Source: Leucothrix mucor
Lineage (GTDB): Bacteria > Pseudomonadota > Gammaproteobacteria > Thiotrichales > Thiotrichaceae
Direction of reading: 5' to 3'
DNA: 14,069 nucleotides
Assembly (NCBI GenBank): GCA_011322515.1
Contig: DRMS01000456.1
Span: forward strand, 1 to 14,069
In this document: one piece after another, positions 6,866 to 13,904 of the stretch
How the letters are laid out: each line of letters opens with the position of its first letter
Position numbering within the stretch: the stretch's first letter is position 1
Notes under the pieces: model-generated
What the model was told of the DNA's origin: nothing
Seen by the model: the letters and a program-made list of their open reading frames with translations, nothing else
Database searches by the model: none
Translations under genes and position numbers: made by a program

Positions 6866-8218
6866 ATGAACAACATGTATAAAGGGGTCTTAACGGTTGC
6901 TATTGCAACAGCCGTGGCATCAGCCGCAATAATGATGTCTGAAAAAAAAACAAGTACCAAGACAAATGAAGTCGATGAGACAGTAGTAAAAGCTGGTCAG
7001 AACGCCCTAGCAGGGGCTGATCAGCAAACTAACACTGCTACCGCTACAGGCATTGTCAAGCAAGCAAGTGATACGGTTGCAAAGAGTACAGATTCAACTC
7101 CCACATCGCTTGCAAAAGGTGCCGTGACAGCAACAGGTGCGGCAATTGTCGTTGCCGCTTCGTCTAACGCTACTGAAGCTAAATCAGAAAAAAAAGGAAC
7201 GTCACAGGCTGAAAAAGTAGTACAGAAACAAGACGCAGGAATGGCTAATAAAGCACAAGGTGAAAAGAAAACAGAGGTAGCGACAGAAGCTAGCTACCCA
7301 CCACCTCCTCCTGGACCTTTTGCTGAAAAAAAGCAAAGTAAAACTACTGGTTCAGCTATGATAAAAAAGCCTGCTGCGCCAACGATGCCTGATGCACTAG
7401 CCGCACCAAAAGCTCCTACTGCACCTGCTATTGCTAGTGAAGCCGTTGCTGAGAATAAAGCAGAAATGAAAGTTCCAGCGACACCAGAGGTAGGACATAG
7501 TGCTCCTCAGGCTCCAAAAGTTACTTATGGGAAAATAGACGTGGCAACTGAGGGCAAAAAGCCACTGAAAGCAAAAGCAGATGCATCAGCACCGCCAATC
7601 AAGTCTAAAACACTGCAAGTACTAAAGCATGCCACGGATAAATCTAAGGCAGCAATAGCCCCAGCTTTGGCAATTGGTGCAGTAACCGCTGCGCAAGTAG
7701 CTGGCGCAACAGAAGATAAAACAGCTGTTGTAAACGTTCCTGAGCAACCAATAATCAGACAGCTAAAGGCTCCTGATGCACCAGCAGAAATGCAAGCGCC
7801 TAGTAAGCCAGAAGCTGTAGGGATAAAAACACCAGTAGCACCAAAACCTTTAAATACTGAAGGTCATCTTCCCAAACCAAAGGGAATACCTCAAGCTAGG
7901 GTCAATGACCCCGCTAAAAATCAACCTATTGCCTTGCAACAGCCCGTAATGCCTCAGATGGTGATGCCTCAGGGTATGTTTCCGCAGGGCATGATGATGC
8001 CACCACCACAAATGCTTAATGGACAGCGTGTTATTATGGTTCCCGTTTATCCGATGAATATGGGGAGACCTCCAATACCTATGCCTAATGGTTATCAAAC
8101 CCCATCTTTTGGCATGCAGCCTCAAAGAAATATGCAGCAACAGCCACTAAAGCCAGCTTCGCAGCAACAAGCACCTGCGAAAGCTCCAGCTAAAGTGGAG
8201 ATTATTGCGCCGAAATAG
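6866..8218 (+). CDS. Membrane-anchored Ala/Lys/Pro-rich protein of unknown function
   Basis: I do not recognise a family for this 450-residue protein. Residues 4-22 (MYKGVLTVAIATAVASAAI) form an N-terminal membrane anchor or uncleaved signal. The rest is low complexity, rich in Ala, Lys, Pro, Thr and Glu, with weakly hydrophobic Ala/Val patches near 83-103 and 264-283. There is a run of five Pro then Gly at 145-150, and the C-terminal 90 residues are rich in Met, Pro and Gln (for example MPQGMFPQGMMMPPPQM). It looks disordered and extended, as in envelope-spanning linkers such as TonB or TolA, though no TonB C-terminal domain is visible. AAAGGA at 6854-6859, six bases before the ATG, supports the start. 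It lies 59 bases after the pump gene and ends nine bases before the ParA-like gene, so it very probably belongs to the same operon. Confidence 0.8.
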   Translation: MNNMYKGVLTVAIATAVASAAIMMSEKKTSTKTNEVDETVVKAGQNALAGADQQTNTATATGIVKQASDTVAKSTDSTPTSLAKGAVTATGAAIVVAASSNATEAKSEKKGTSQAEKVVQKQDAGMANKAQGEKKTEVATEASYPPPPPGPFAEKKQSKTTGSAMIKKPAAPTMPDALAAPKAPTAPAIASEAVAENKAEMKVPATPEVGHSAPQAPKVTYGKIDVATEGKKPLKAKADASAPPIKSKTLQVLKHATDKSKAAIAPALAIGAVTAAQVAGATEDKTAVVNVPEQPIIRQLKAPDAPAEMQAPSKPEAVGIKTPVAPKPLNTEGHLPKPKGIPQARVNDPAKNQPIALQQPVMPQMVMPQGMFPQGMMMPPPQMLNGQRVIMVPVYPMNMGRPPIPMPNGYQTPSFGMQPQRNMQQQPLKPASQQQAPAKAPAKVEIIAPK

Positions 8219-8227
8219 GAAATAGAA

Positions 8228-8845
8228 ATGATATCCGTCATTGGAAATTTAAAAGGTGGTACAGGTAAAAGTACGGTTGCCTTTAATTTGTCTTTATGGG
8301 TTGCGACTAATCGCAATGTACTCGTTGCTGTTTATGATTTTGATCCTCAGGCAACCTTGACTGATGCGTTAGAAATTAGAGCCGAAGATGGTCATCAGCC
8401 AACTATTGTGCCAAAAAACAGGCTAGAAGATTTGCTTAAAGAAGCCAAGGAAACCGAGGTGTTAGTTGATATTGGAATGTCGGATATGGATGCTATGCGG
8501 CAAGCAATTGAAAAGGCTGATCGAGTCATTATACCCATTGCGCCGAGTCAGGCTGATGTTTGGTCGACACAGCGGTTTATTGGTATGGTTAAAGATATTC
8601 GTGGCGCTAAGATGCCAGAAATGCTTGGTTTTATAAATCGTGCTGATACACATATCGCGGTTCGTGAAACGGATGAGGCATTTGAAGCCTTATCTACTTT
8701 GGATGATATTAAAATGCTGGATGAAAAGCTGTATCAGCGAACTGCCTATCGCCGCTCATTTAGTGAGGGTTTAGCTGTCTTTGAGATGGATAAAATGTCA
8801 AAGGCATCGCAGGAAGTCGAGGCTTTAGGGGGAATATTGTATTAA
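8228..8845 (+). CDS. Small ParA/MinD-type P-loop ATPase, without ParB partner
   Basis: This 205-residue cytosolic ATPase starts directly with the deviant Walker A motif NLKGGTGKST, with signature Lys9 and Lys14. The Walker A' region is VYDFDPQAT (Asp37, Asp39), and a hydrophobic strand ending in Asp81 (VLVDIGMSD) stands where most ParA proteins have D-x-P. The segment RVIIPIAPSQADVWSTQRF is typical of ParA. ParA/MinD ATPases make ATP-dependent dimers that position plasmids, chromosomes, chemoreceptor arrays or secretion complexes. Here there is no parB or parS-like array, and the neighbours encode membrane and pump proteins, so a cargo-positioning role for the envelope complex is more likely than DNA partitioning (inference). 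It is shorter than typical chromosomal ParA (about 250-260 residues). AGGAAA at 8217-8222 overlaps the previous stop and supports the start. Confidence 0.88.
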   Translation: MISVIGNLKGGTGKSTVAFNLSLWVATNRNVLVAVYDFDPQATLTDALEIRAEDGHQPTIVPKNRLEDLLKEAKETEVLVDIGMSDMDAMRQAIEKADRVIIPIAPSQADVWSTQRFIGMVKDIRGAKMPEMLGFINRADTHIAVRETDEAFEALSTLDDIKMLDEKLYQRTAYRRSFSEGLAVFEMDKMSKASQEVEALGGILY

Positions 8846-8859
8846 GGAACCGTTCCTAA
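8843..8859. repeat. 17-bp near-palindrome matching the joined ends of element B
   Basis: TAAGGAAC, one C, then GTTCCTAA, starting at the stop codon of the ParA-like gene. The same two 8-mers are the outer ends of element B (13902-13909 and 14061-14068), where the left one also begins at a gene's TAA stop. It may be a deletion scar of such an element, an empty target site, or a coincidental palindrome. A one-base loop cannot form a normal hairpin. Confidence 0.5.
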
Positions 8860-8935
8860 GCTTTGCCCCCTGAAATACACTGATAGTAATATTTATAAAA
8901 TTATACTGGGTCATCTGTTTTAAGAAGATTGATAA

Positions 8936-8948
8936 CAATGCCCCATTG
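8936..8948 (+). promoter_or_regulatory. Small hairpin abutting the ribosome site of the TPR gene
   Basis: CAATG (8936-8940) and CATTG (8944-8948) are complementary around CCC. The last base overlaps the strong ribosome site GAGGAGA (8948-8954) of the gene starting at 8962. It might modulate translation, but the stem is only five pairs. The rest of the 116-base gap holds a TATACT (8902-8907) with no convincing -35 box. Confidence 0.2.
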
Positions 8949-8961
8949 AGGAGATACAATA

Positions 8962-9654
8962 ATGTATATAGTTCGATGGTTTGTAGGTCATCCAATAATG
9001 TCTATTTGGGCGCTAGCCATAATTGCTTTATTGCTAAATATGAGTGGGGAGAGTAAGAAGCATGGTGCGGGTGATGTTTCTACCGAACAGGCGCAAACCA
9101 CAGCGACAAAAACTGCTGGACATGAGCATGTGGCAGGCGAAAAAGCAGATACAACAACACAAACAGAGAGTGCAACCACTCAGACAGGTGCAACTAAGCA
9201 AGCTAATGTAGTCTCTCATGAAGCACAGACTAAAGTTGCCGCTATTTCAGCACAATCTGCAACCAGTGATTTACTTTCTCCTTCTGCTTCTGATGCAACG
9301 GTAAAAGGTGCTCAACAAGCGCTATCAATGCAGGGTTTGAATAGTCAATCTACTGATGATTTACTGCTAATGGCAAGAGAAGCATATTGGAATAATGGGC
9401 TAGATGAAGCAACAGCTATTTATAAGCAGTTAATTCAGAGTGAACCTACAGTAGTTGAATACAAAGGTGAGTTAGGCAATGTCTATTGGAAACAAGGTTT
9501 TCCTAAAAAAGCGACAGCTCTTTATGCTGAAATAGCACTTTCAATGATTAAGAATGGTCATGCAGAACGTGTTGAAAATATGATTAGTTCTATTGAATTA
9601 TTTCATCCAGAGAAAGCGGCAGAAATAAAAAAGACACTACAGGGTTTGAAATAG
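8962..9654 (+). CDS. Membrane-anchored TPR protein
   Basis: This 230-residue protein starts with one membrane helix (about 11-28, PIMSIWALAIIALLLNMS). A Thr/Ala/Gln/Lys-rich low-complexity linker (about 30-130) follows, then two tetratricopeptide-like repeats. The first (about 132-165) is built on LLLMAREAYWNNGLDEATAIYKQLIQ and ends at Pro162. The second (about 166-199) is built on GELGNVYWKQGFPKKATALYAEIA. TPRs are protein-docking surfaces, so this is likely an adaptor or scaffold; its partner is unknown. The linker mirrors the style of the Ala/Lys/Pro-rich protein two genes earlier, which supports a shared complex. The gene has the clearest ribosome site in the operon (GAGGAGA, seven bases from the ATG) and may be translated more strongly than its neighbours. 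Confidence 0.85.
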   Translation: MYIVRWFVGHPIMSIWALAIIALLLNMSGESKKHGAGDVSTEQAQTTATKTAGHEHVAGEKADTTTQTESATTQTGATKQANVVSHEAQTKVAAISAQSATSDLLSPSASDATVKGAQQALSMQGLNSQSTDDLLLMAREAYWNNGLDEATAIYKQLIQSEPTVVEYKGELGNVYWKQGFPKKATALYAEIALSMIKNGHAERVENMISSIELFHPEKAAEIKKTLQGLK

Positions 9655-9679
9655 ATAGATAACGGGGATAGGTGATAAA

Positions 9680-10429
9680 ATGCCGCAGAGTAGCGATTTA
9701 AATAATGATTATGTAAAGGATTTACAGCTGGAACTGAGGACGTTTGAGAAAAAATCAGAAGGGAGTGATAAGCATATGCGTCTTATCGTTTATCCTGCGA
9801 TATTGGCCTTTATTATTTTGGCAAGCTACGGCTTCTATTTAATTCAATCATTAGCATCTGATGTCAATAATATGGCAGGTACGATGTCAAAAATGGCTGA
9901 TTCAGTTGATAGAAATATGGTATCAATATCTGATACGATGAAAGATATGAATGGCGATGTAGGTACTTTGACCTCAACAATCAGAGGAATGTCAGGCGAT
10001 ATTGGTGATATGAGTAGCAATACCAAAACGATGGTTGATAGTATTGGGGGCATGAAGGCTGCAACCTACGATATGGCAGCTTCAACCAATAATATGCAAC
10101 GTGATATGTGGAGTCTCAATCAGAATATTTCGACCCCGCTAAGCATGATGAATAAATTCCTACCATGGAAAAATAATAGTACGGGTCCCTTCCCTGGGTC
10201 TCTCGCTCCGCTACCACCCTCCTATTATCCTGCGCCTAGACTACAAAATAATCCAATACCGAAAATTCTTCCCTTGCCTTTACTTCCTGTTGTTCCAGCC
10301 CTTAAAGGCAATGGTCAAAGTTCCCTAGGAACTTTGCCAAATATTGGTGGAAAAAAAGTAAACTATAATACTCAATATAGCTTACCTATCGTTCCCAACG
10401 CTTTGCCCTATCCCGCTAAAAATATATAA
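9680..10429 (+). CDS. Membrane-anchored long coiled-coil protein with Pro-rich tail, function unknown
   Basis: This 249-residue protein has three visible parts. A charged N-terminal tail (1-34) precedes one membrane helix (about 35-55, LIVYPAILAFIILASYGFYLI). A Met/Ile/Val heptad coiled coil then runs from about 62 to 150: core positions such as 83, 87, 90, 94, 97, 101, 104, 108 and 111 alternate in steps of 4 and 3, with many Gly, Asp and Ser between. A Pro-rich tail follows (LPPSYYPAPRL, LPLPLLPVVPALKG). The charges suggest N terminus inside and coil outside, in the periplasm. The coil resembles chemoreceptor-like helices but lacks the chemoreceptor signalling tip and HAMP domain, so it is not a methyl-accepting protein. 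It is the last gene of the operon, 25 bases after the TPR gene. AGGTGA (9670-9675) serves as ribosome site. Confidence 0.82.
   Translation: MPQSSDLNNDYVKDLQLELRTFEKKSEGSDKHMRLIVYPAILAFIILASYGFYLIQSLASDVNNMAGTMSKMADSVDRNMVSISDTMKDMNGDVGTLTSTIRGMSGDIGDMSSNTKTMVDSIGGMKAATYDMAASTNNMQRDMWSLNQNISTPLSMMNKFLPWKNNSTGPFPGSLAPLPPSYYPAPRLQNNPIPKILPLPLLPVVPALKGNGQSSLGTLPNIGGKKVNYNTQYSLPIVPNALPYPAKNI
10316..10336. repeat. Perfect 9-bp-stem palindrome inside the coiled-coil gene
   Basis: CAAAGTTCC (10316-10324) and GGAACTTTG (10328-10336) are exactly complementary around CTA, within the Pro-rich tail codons, roughly 95 bases before the stop. It could form a stable mRNA hairpin near the operon's 3' end or be a protein-binding site. 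No T run follows. Confidence 0.45.
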
Positions 10430-10494
10430 TAATTCACAATTTTCTATAATTGACACTTAAAGTATGTACGGGCGTGTCTCTATGTAGAATTGTA

Positions 10495-10662
10495 GGCTAC
10501 CAACTTAAGGCGGGACAAGTAAAGTCATAGCAAACAACCCGCACCCTTCGATAAGCTCAGGGAGCTAGCCCTTCGGTAGCCTCAGGACACCGCTTCCTGA
10601 GCTTGTCGAAGGGTGCGGGTGAATAGCTGAAACATGAACTGTCCCGCCTTAAACTGGTAGCC
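10495..10662. repeat. Large inverted repeat, element C, with a dispersed-type palindromic core
   Basis: The outer arms (10495-10516 and 10641-10662) match in 20 of 22 positions as inverted copies. The inner arms (10537-10561 and 10596-10620) match in 24 of 25. The inner arm contains CCCTTCGATAAGCTCAGG, and a degenerate direct copy, CCCTTCGGTAGCCTCAGG, lies at 10569-10586. Motifs of the form CCCTTCGACAAGCTCAGGG are, to my knowledge, common dispersed palindromic repeats in many bacterial genomes. The whole could fold into a very stable hairpin of about 170 bases just after the six-gene operon, so it may also act in termination or mRNA protection. No coding frame is present. Confidence 0.85.
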
Positions 10663-10938
10663 GAATTGTAGATAGGGTTAGATTTTTTGCTTGTCAAAAA
10701 ACGTAAGTAGGTGACCATAAATAGTTTAACAAATTTGCACAGGATGTTTTTCGATATTCAAGGCATTGTGTAGGCGAGCATAGTGAGCTATGTGACCATA
10801 GCAATAACGTAGAAGATCGGAAAATAGACAAGCAAATGTTAGAATATTTATGATCATCTACTTAAACCTGACAAGTATTGCAACTTGCTGTGATAGCGCG
10901 TTGGGGTTGCCTCAGTCTTAAACTGGTAGCCGATTTGT
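10648..10938. repeat. Direct repeat flanking a 250-base segment
   Basis: CTTAAACTGGTAGCCGA occurs at 10648-10664 (the right end of element C) and again at 10917-10933, with similar following bases (ATTGT and TTTGT). An inverted, slightly diverged copy is at the left end of C (10495-10509). The third, isolated copy could be a truncated second element C. Alternatively, it could show that the intervening segment, which includes repeat D, moved into or between copies of C. Confidence 0.7.
10688..10880. repeat. Imperfect inverted repeat, element D
   Basis: The arms at 10704-10738 and 10832-10864 are inverted copies with a few substitutions and a small gap (TAAGTAG against CTACTTA at the outer edge). 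The complementarity extends to CTTGTCA (10690-10696) and TGACAAG (10869-10875). The centre holds CATAG, TGAG, CTATG within AGGCGAGCATAG, which recalls the AGGCGCATAG core of elements A and B but is not the same. Overall architecture (arms of about 70 bases, small central hairpin) is like A and B, so D may be a diverged relative. No coding frame was found. Confidence 0.6.
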
Positions 10939-10995
10939 TGTATTGATACCTAGAAAGCTATCTGACAATTAAAGACTTTCCATGCTTTTTTCTAC

Positions 10996-11025
10996 ATCTT
11001 GTAGCTGTAATTTTACAAGTATAGT
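10996..11025 (+). promoter_or_regulatory. Weak candidate promoter for the GTPase-hemL pair
   Basis: TATAGT (11020-11025) is a fair -10 box. The best -35 candidate, TTGTAG (10999-11004), is only partly consensus and its spacing is a short 15 bases. CTACA and TGTAG (10993-11005) form a small inverted repeat over it. Nothing else in 10939-11130 stands out, so transcription of the GTPase gene probably begins somewhere in this stretch. Confidence 0.25.
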
Positions 11026-11130
11026 GTAATGTAGTATGTAAAATTAATCACAGTAATTCTCGAACAGCCTCCTAGGTGATTCTGTTTATTTCAAAATAAT
11101 GTTTAAAATATTACTAAAGGACATTTTAAA

Positions 11131-12624
11131 ATGACGCCAGATAAAAAAATGACTAACCGTCTAGATCGTTTACAAGAGCATTTGAAACGTGAAAACCCTG
11201 TCCTTGTCTCTGTTGTTGATTGCTACCGTAATCTGGATAAAATAGCGCAAAAAATTGGTTTGCTAAAGATCAGTGAATCCTATGCGACACAAATTTCATG
11301 GTGGCCATTAATTTCAGTTTTGGGAACATTTTCAGCAGGAAAATCGAGTTTTATTAATACTTATCTTGGTCTTGATCTTCAAGAAACAGGGAATCAGGCT
11401 GTTGATGATCGTTTTACTGTCGTTGCCTATAGTGCTGATAATAAAGTTCGAACCCTTCCAGGCTTAGCGCTAGATGGTGATCCGCGTTTTCCTTTTTATA
11501 AAATCAGTCAAGAAATAGAAGACGTCACTGAGGGTGAAGGTGCCAAGATAGATAACTACCTGCAAATGAAGGCAACCCCCAGTGAAAAAGTGCGTGGTAA
11601 AATTCTGATTGACTCTCCTGGATTTGACGCGGATGAACAACGTAAATCCATATTGAAAATTACGGATCATATTATTGACTTATCTGACTTGGTACTGGTG
11701 TTGTTTGATGCCAGGCATCCTGAACCAGGTGCAATGCAGGATACCTTGGAGCATTTAGTTCGTGGGGCGCAACGACGCAATGATAGTGGTAAATTCCTGT
11801 TTATTCTTAATCAAATTGACACCTCAGCAAGGGATGATAATCTTGAGCAGATTGTAGCGTCATGGCAAAAATCACTGATACAGACAGGTCTTGTCTCAGG
11901 CCGTTTTTATGTGATGTATAATGAAGAATTGGCAGTTCCTGTAGAAGATAAAAGTGTCTGGGAGCGTTATGTTGCAAAGCGTGAGACTGATTATGAAAAA
12001 ATAATGAAACGCATAGAGGCTGTGGATACTGATCGTGTTTATCGTATTACAGGAGCTTTAGAGTCGCTCGCTAATCAGATTGAGCAACAAGCGATACCAC
12101 AGATTACGCAGGCTAAGCAGTCATGGCGCAAGCGTGTGCTATGGATTGATGCCATCATTGCTACCTTGTTGTTAGGAGCTACTACTATTGGTAGTCACGA
12201 ACTAGGTTTGTGGGATTTCTCAGCGATCCCTTCACCCAATTCACTCCTTACTGCCGCTATTGTCTTTGCCATAGTACTATTAGGATTGCACTTTTTTATT
12301 CGTGGTAAAGTTGCTAATAGTATTGCTGGTTCTTTGGAGGTAGATTCTCCAGCAGGTAATATTCGGCAGGCATTTTTGAAAAGTACCAAAATATACCGCA
12401 GTATTTTCTTTGATAAGCCAGCATGCTGGGGTCGAGGAACCATCAATAAGTTGAATGCCGTTCGCCATGATATCGAAATGTTTATTCAAGACCTAAATGA
12501 TAAATTTACTAGCCCTGCTGGTGAAGATACCGATCAAGAAAAAGATGACAATAAAAGTACCGCGCACAACAAGCCTGAAGCGCATACTAAGGACAATATA
12601 AAAACCAAGGAAGTAAATTTGTGA
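11131..12624 (+). CDS. Dynamin-like membrane GTPase
   Basis: This 497-residue protein carries the full GTPase motif set. G1 is GTFSAGKSS (Gly65-Ser73, catalytic-site Lys71), G2 is probably Thr96 in DDRFTVV, G3 is DSPG (Asp161-Gly164), and G4 is NQID (Asn227-Asp230). After the G domain comes a helical stretch (about 280-335), then two hydrophobic segments (about 337-357 and 371-390) and a soluble C-terminal part ending in a charged tail. Dynamin-like proteins in bacteria bend, fuse or repair membranes. A helical hairpin in the membrane is typical, but the exact role here is unknown. AAGGA (11117-11121) lies nine bases before the ATG. The gene's stop overlaps the hemL start as GTGA, so the two are co-transcribed and probably translationally coupled. 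An EHD-like or other septin/dynamin-superfamily NTPase is the alternative. Confidence 0.85.
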   Translation: MTPDKKMTNRLDRLQEHLKRENPVLVSVVDCYRNLDKIAQKIGLLKISESYATQISWWPLISVLGTFSAGKSSFINTYLGLDLQETGNQAVDDRFTVVAYSADNKVRTLPGLALDGDPRFPFYKISQEIEDVTEGEGAKIDNYLQMKATPSEKVRGKILIDSPGFDADEQRKSILKITDHIIDLSDLVLVLFDARHPEPGAMQDTLEHLVRGAQRRNDSGKFLFILNQIDTSARDDNLEQIVASWQKSLIQTGLVSGRFYVMYNEELAVPVEDKSVWERYVAKRETDYEKIMKRIEAVDTDRVYRITGALESLANQIEQQAIPQITQAKQSWRKRVLWIDAIIATLLLGATTIGSHELGLWDFSAIPSPNSLLTAAIVFAIVLLGLHFFIRGKVANSIAGSLEVDSPAGNIRQAFLKSTKIYRSIFFDKPACWGRGTINKLNAVRHDIEMFIQDLNDKFTSPAGEDTDQEKDDNKSTAHNKPEAHTKDNIKTKEVNL

Positions 12625-13904
12625 GCAAATCTCAAGAGTTATTTTTAAAGGCACAAGAAACCATTCCAGGAGGCGTGAACTCCCCTGTACGGGCATTTAA
12701 AAGTGTCGGTGGAGCTCCGTTGTTTATAGAAAGAGCTGAAGGCGCTTATCTTTATGATGTTGATGGTAAACGCTATATTGATTATGTTGGCTCCTTTGGT
12801 CCCATGATAGTCGGTCATGCCAACCCAGAAGTTATCGAAGTGGTACAGCAGGCAGCAACTAAAGGGTTAAGCTACGGCGCGCCAACTGAAGTTGAAATCA
12901 CTATGGCTGAGCGTATTCAAACACTAATGCCATCCATTGAAATGGTGCGTATGGTCAGTTCGGGTACTGAGGCGACCATGTCAGCGATTCGCTTAGCACG
13001 AGGCTTTACGGGGCGCGATAATATCGTCAAATTTGAAGGCGGCTATCACGGTCATGGCGATTCCTTGTTAGTGAAAGCAGGTTCGGGCGCATTGACTTTT
13101 GGTGAGCCAAACTCTCCTGGCGTCCCCGCAGACTTAGCAAAACACACGTTGACACTTGATTATAATGAGAGCGAACAGGTTGAAGCACTATTTGAAAAGA
13201 TGGGTGATAGCATTGCTTGTATTATTGTTGAACCTGTTGCAGGTAATATGAATTGCATCCCACCTGTTGCAGGGTTTTTAGAAACACTACGTAAAGTCTG
13301 CGATCACTATGGCACATTGCTAATCTTTGATGAAGTCATGACTGGATTCCGTGTTGCACTAGGAGGAGCGCAATCCGTTTATAATGTGAAACCTGACCTG
13401 ACAACGCTAGGAAAAATCATTGGAGGTGGTATGCCTGTCGGTGCTTTTGGTGGACGCAAAGATATTATGCAAGCACTCTCTCCTGTTGGCTCCGTTTATC
13501 AGGCGGGTACTCTATCGGGTAATCCTATTGCAATGGCTGCAGGCTTGAAAACGCTAGAAATTATCTCAAGAGAGGGGTTCTATGAGGATTTAATCGCAAA
13601 AACCACAAAATTTGTAGACAATATGACATCTGCTGCTAGTAAAAACAATATTGCACTTAGCAGTCATCAGGCGGGAGCGATGTTTGGTCTATTCTTCTCT
13701 GATAATAAAGATATAAAGAGCTTTGCAGAAGTAACCCAGTGCAATATTGAACGCTTCAATAACTTCTTTCACGCTATGCTGGATGCGGGTGTGAACTTTG
13801 CACCTTCTGCTTATGAGACAGGTTTTGTGTCAAGTGCGCATACAAAGGAAGATTTGCAGCAAACGGTTGAGGTAGCGGATAAAGTATTTGCATTGCTAAG
13901 CTAA
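12621..13904 (+). CDS. hemL: Glutamate-1-semialdehyde 2,1-aminomutase
   Basis: This 427-residue PLP enzyme converts glutamate-1-semialdehyde to 5-aminolevulinate, the last step of the five-carbon route into heme and other tetrapyrroles in the cytosol. The length matches the family. Hallmarks are the N-terminal PGGVNSPVRAF, substrate-region SSGTEATMSAIRLARG, GGYHGHGD, the cofactor-binding FDEVMTGFR, the PLP lysine Lys265 in TLGKIIGGGMPVGAFGG, and YQAGTLSGNP. The start is GTG at 12621, supported by AAGGAAG (12607-12613) seven bases upstream and by a full N-terminal match; no closer ATG fits. It overlaps the stop of the GTPase gene by four bases. Its stop codon coincides with the left end of inverted repeat B. 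Confidence 0.98.
   Translation: MSKSQELFLKAQETIPGGVNSPVRAFKSVGGAPLFIERAEGAYLYDVDGKRYIDYVGSFGPMIVGHANPEVIEVVQQAATKGLSYGAPTEVEITMAERIQTLMPSIEMVRMVSSGTEATMSAIRLARGFTGRDNIVKFEGGYHGHGDSLLVKAGSGALTFGEPNSPGVPADLAKHTLTLDYNESEQVEALFEKMGDSIACIIVEPVAGNMNCIPPVAGFLETLRKVCDHYGTLLIFDEVMTGFRVALGGAQSVYNVKPDLTTLGKIIGGGMPVGAFGGRKDIMQALSPVGSVYQAGTLSGNPIAMAAGLKTLEIISREGFYEDLIAKTTKFVDNMTSAASKNNIALSSHQAGAMFGLFFSDNKDIKSFAEVTQCNIERFNNFFHAMLDAGVNFAPSAYETGFVSSAHTKEDLQQTVEVADKVFALLS

Noticed and set aside
7850..8140. A 96-residue minus-strand frame opposite the Pro/Met-rich gene end
   Set aside because: His-rich composition is the antisense image of the Met/Pro/Gln codons; no ribosome site or start context supports it.
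9680..10429. The coiled-coil protein as a methyl-accepting chemoreceptor
   Set aside because: No HAMP domain, no conserved signalling tip, and only one membrane helix; the resemblance is limited to heptad composition.
10450..10485. TTGACA at 10450-10455 as a promoter
   Set aside because: No acceptable -10 box lies 16-18 bases downstream; the nearest AT-rich hexamer is too far, and the next element is a hairpin with no gene.
10495..10662. Element C as a CRISPR-like or tRNA structure
   Set aside because: There is one large hairpin with imperfect copies of one motif, no regularly spaced repeats and no cloverleaf.
10683..10701. TTTTTTG-CTTGT-CAAAAAA as an intrinsic terminator
   Set aside because: The stem is nearly all AT and it lies beyond element C, far from the last operon gene; it also overlaps an arm of element D.
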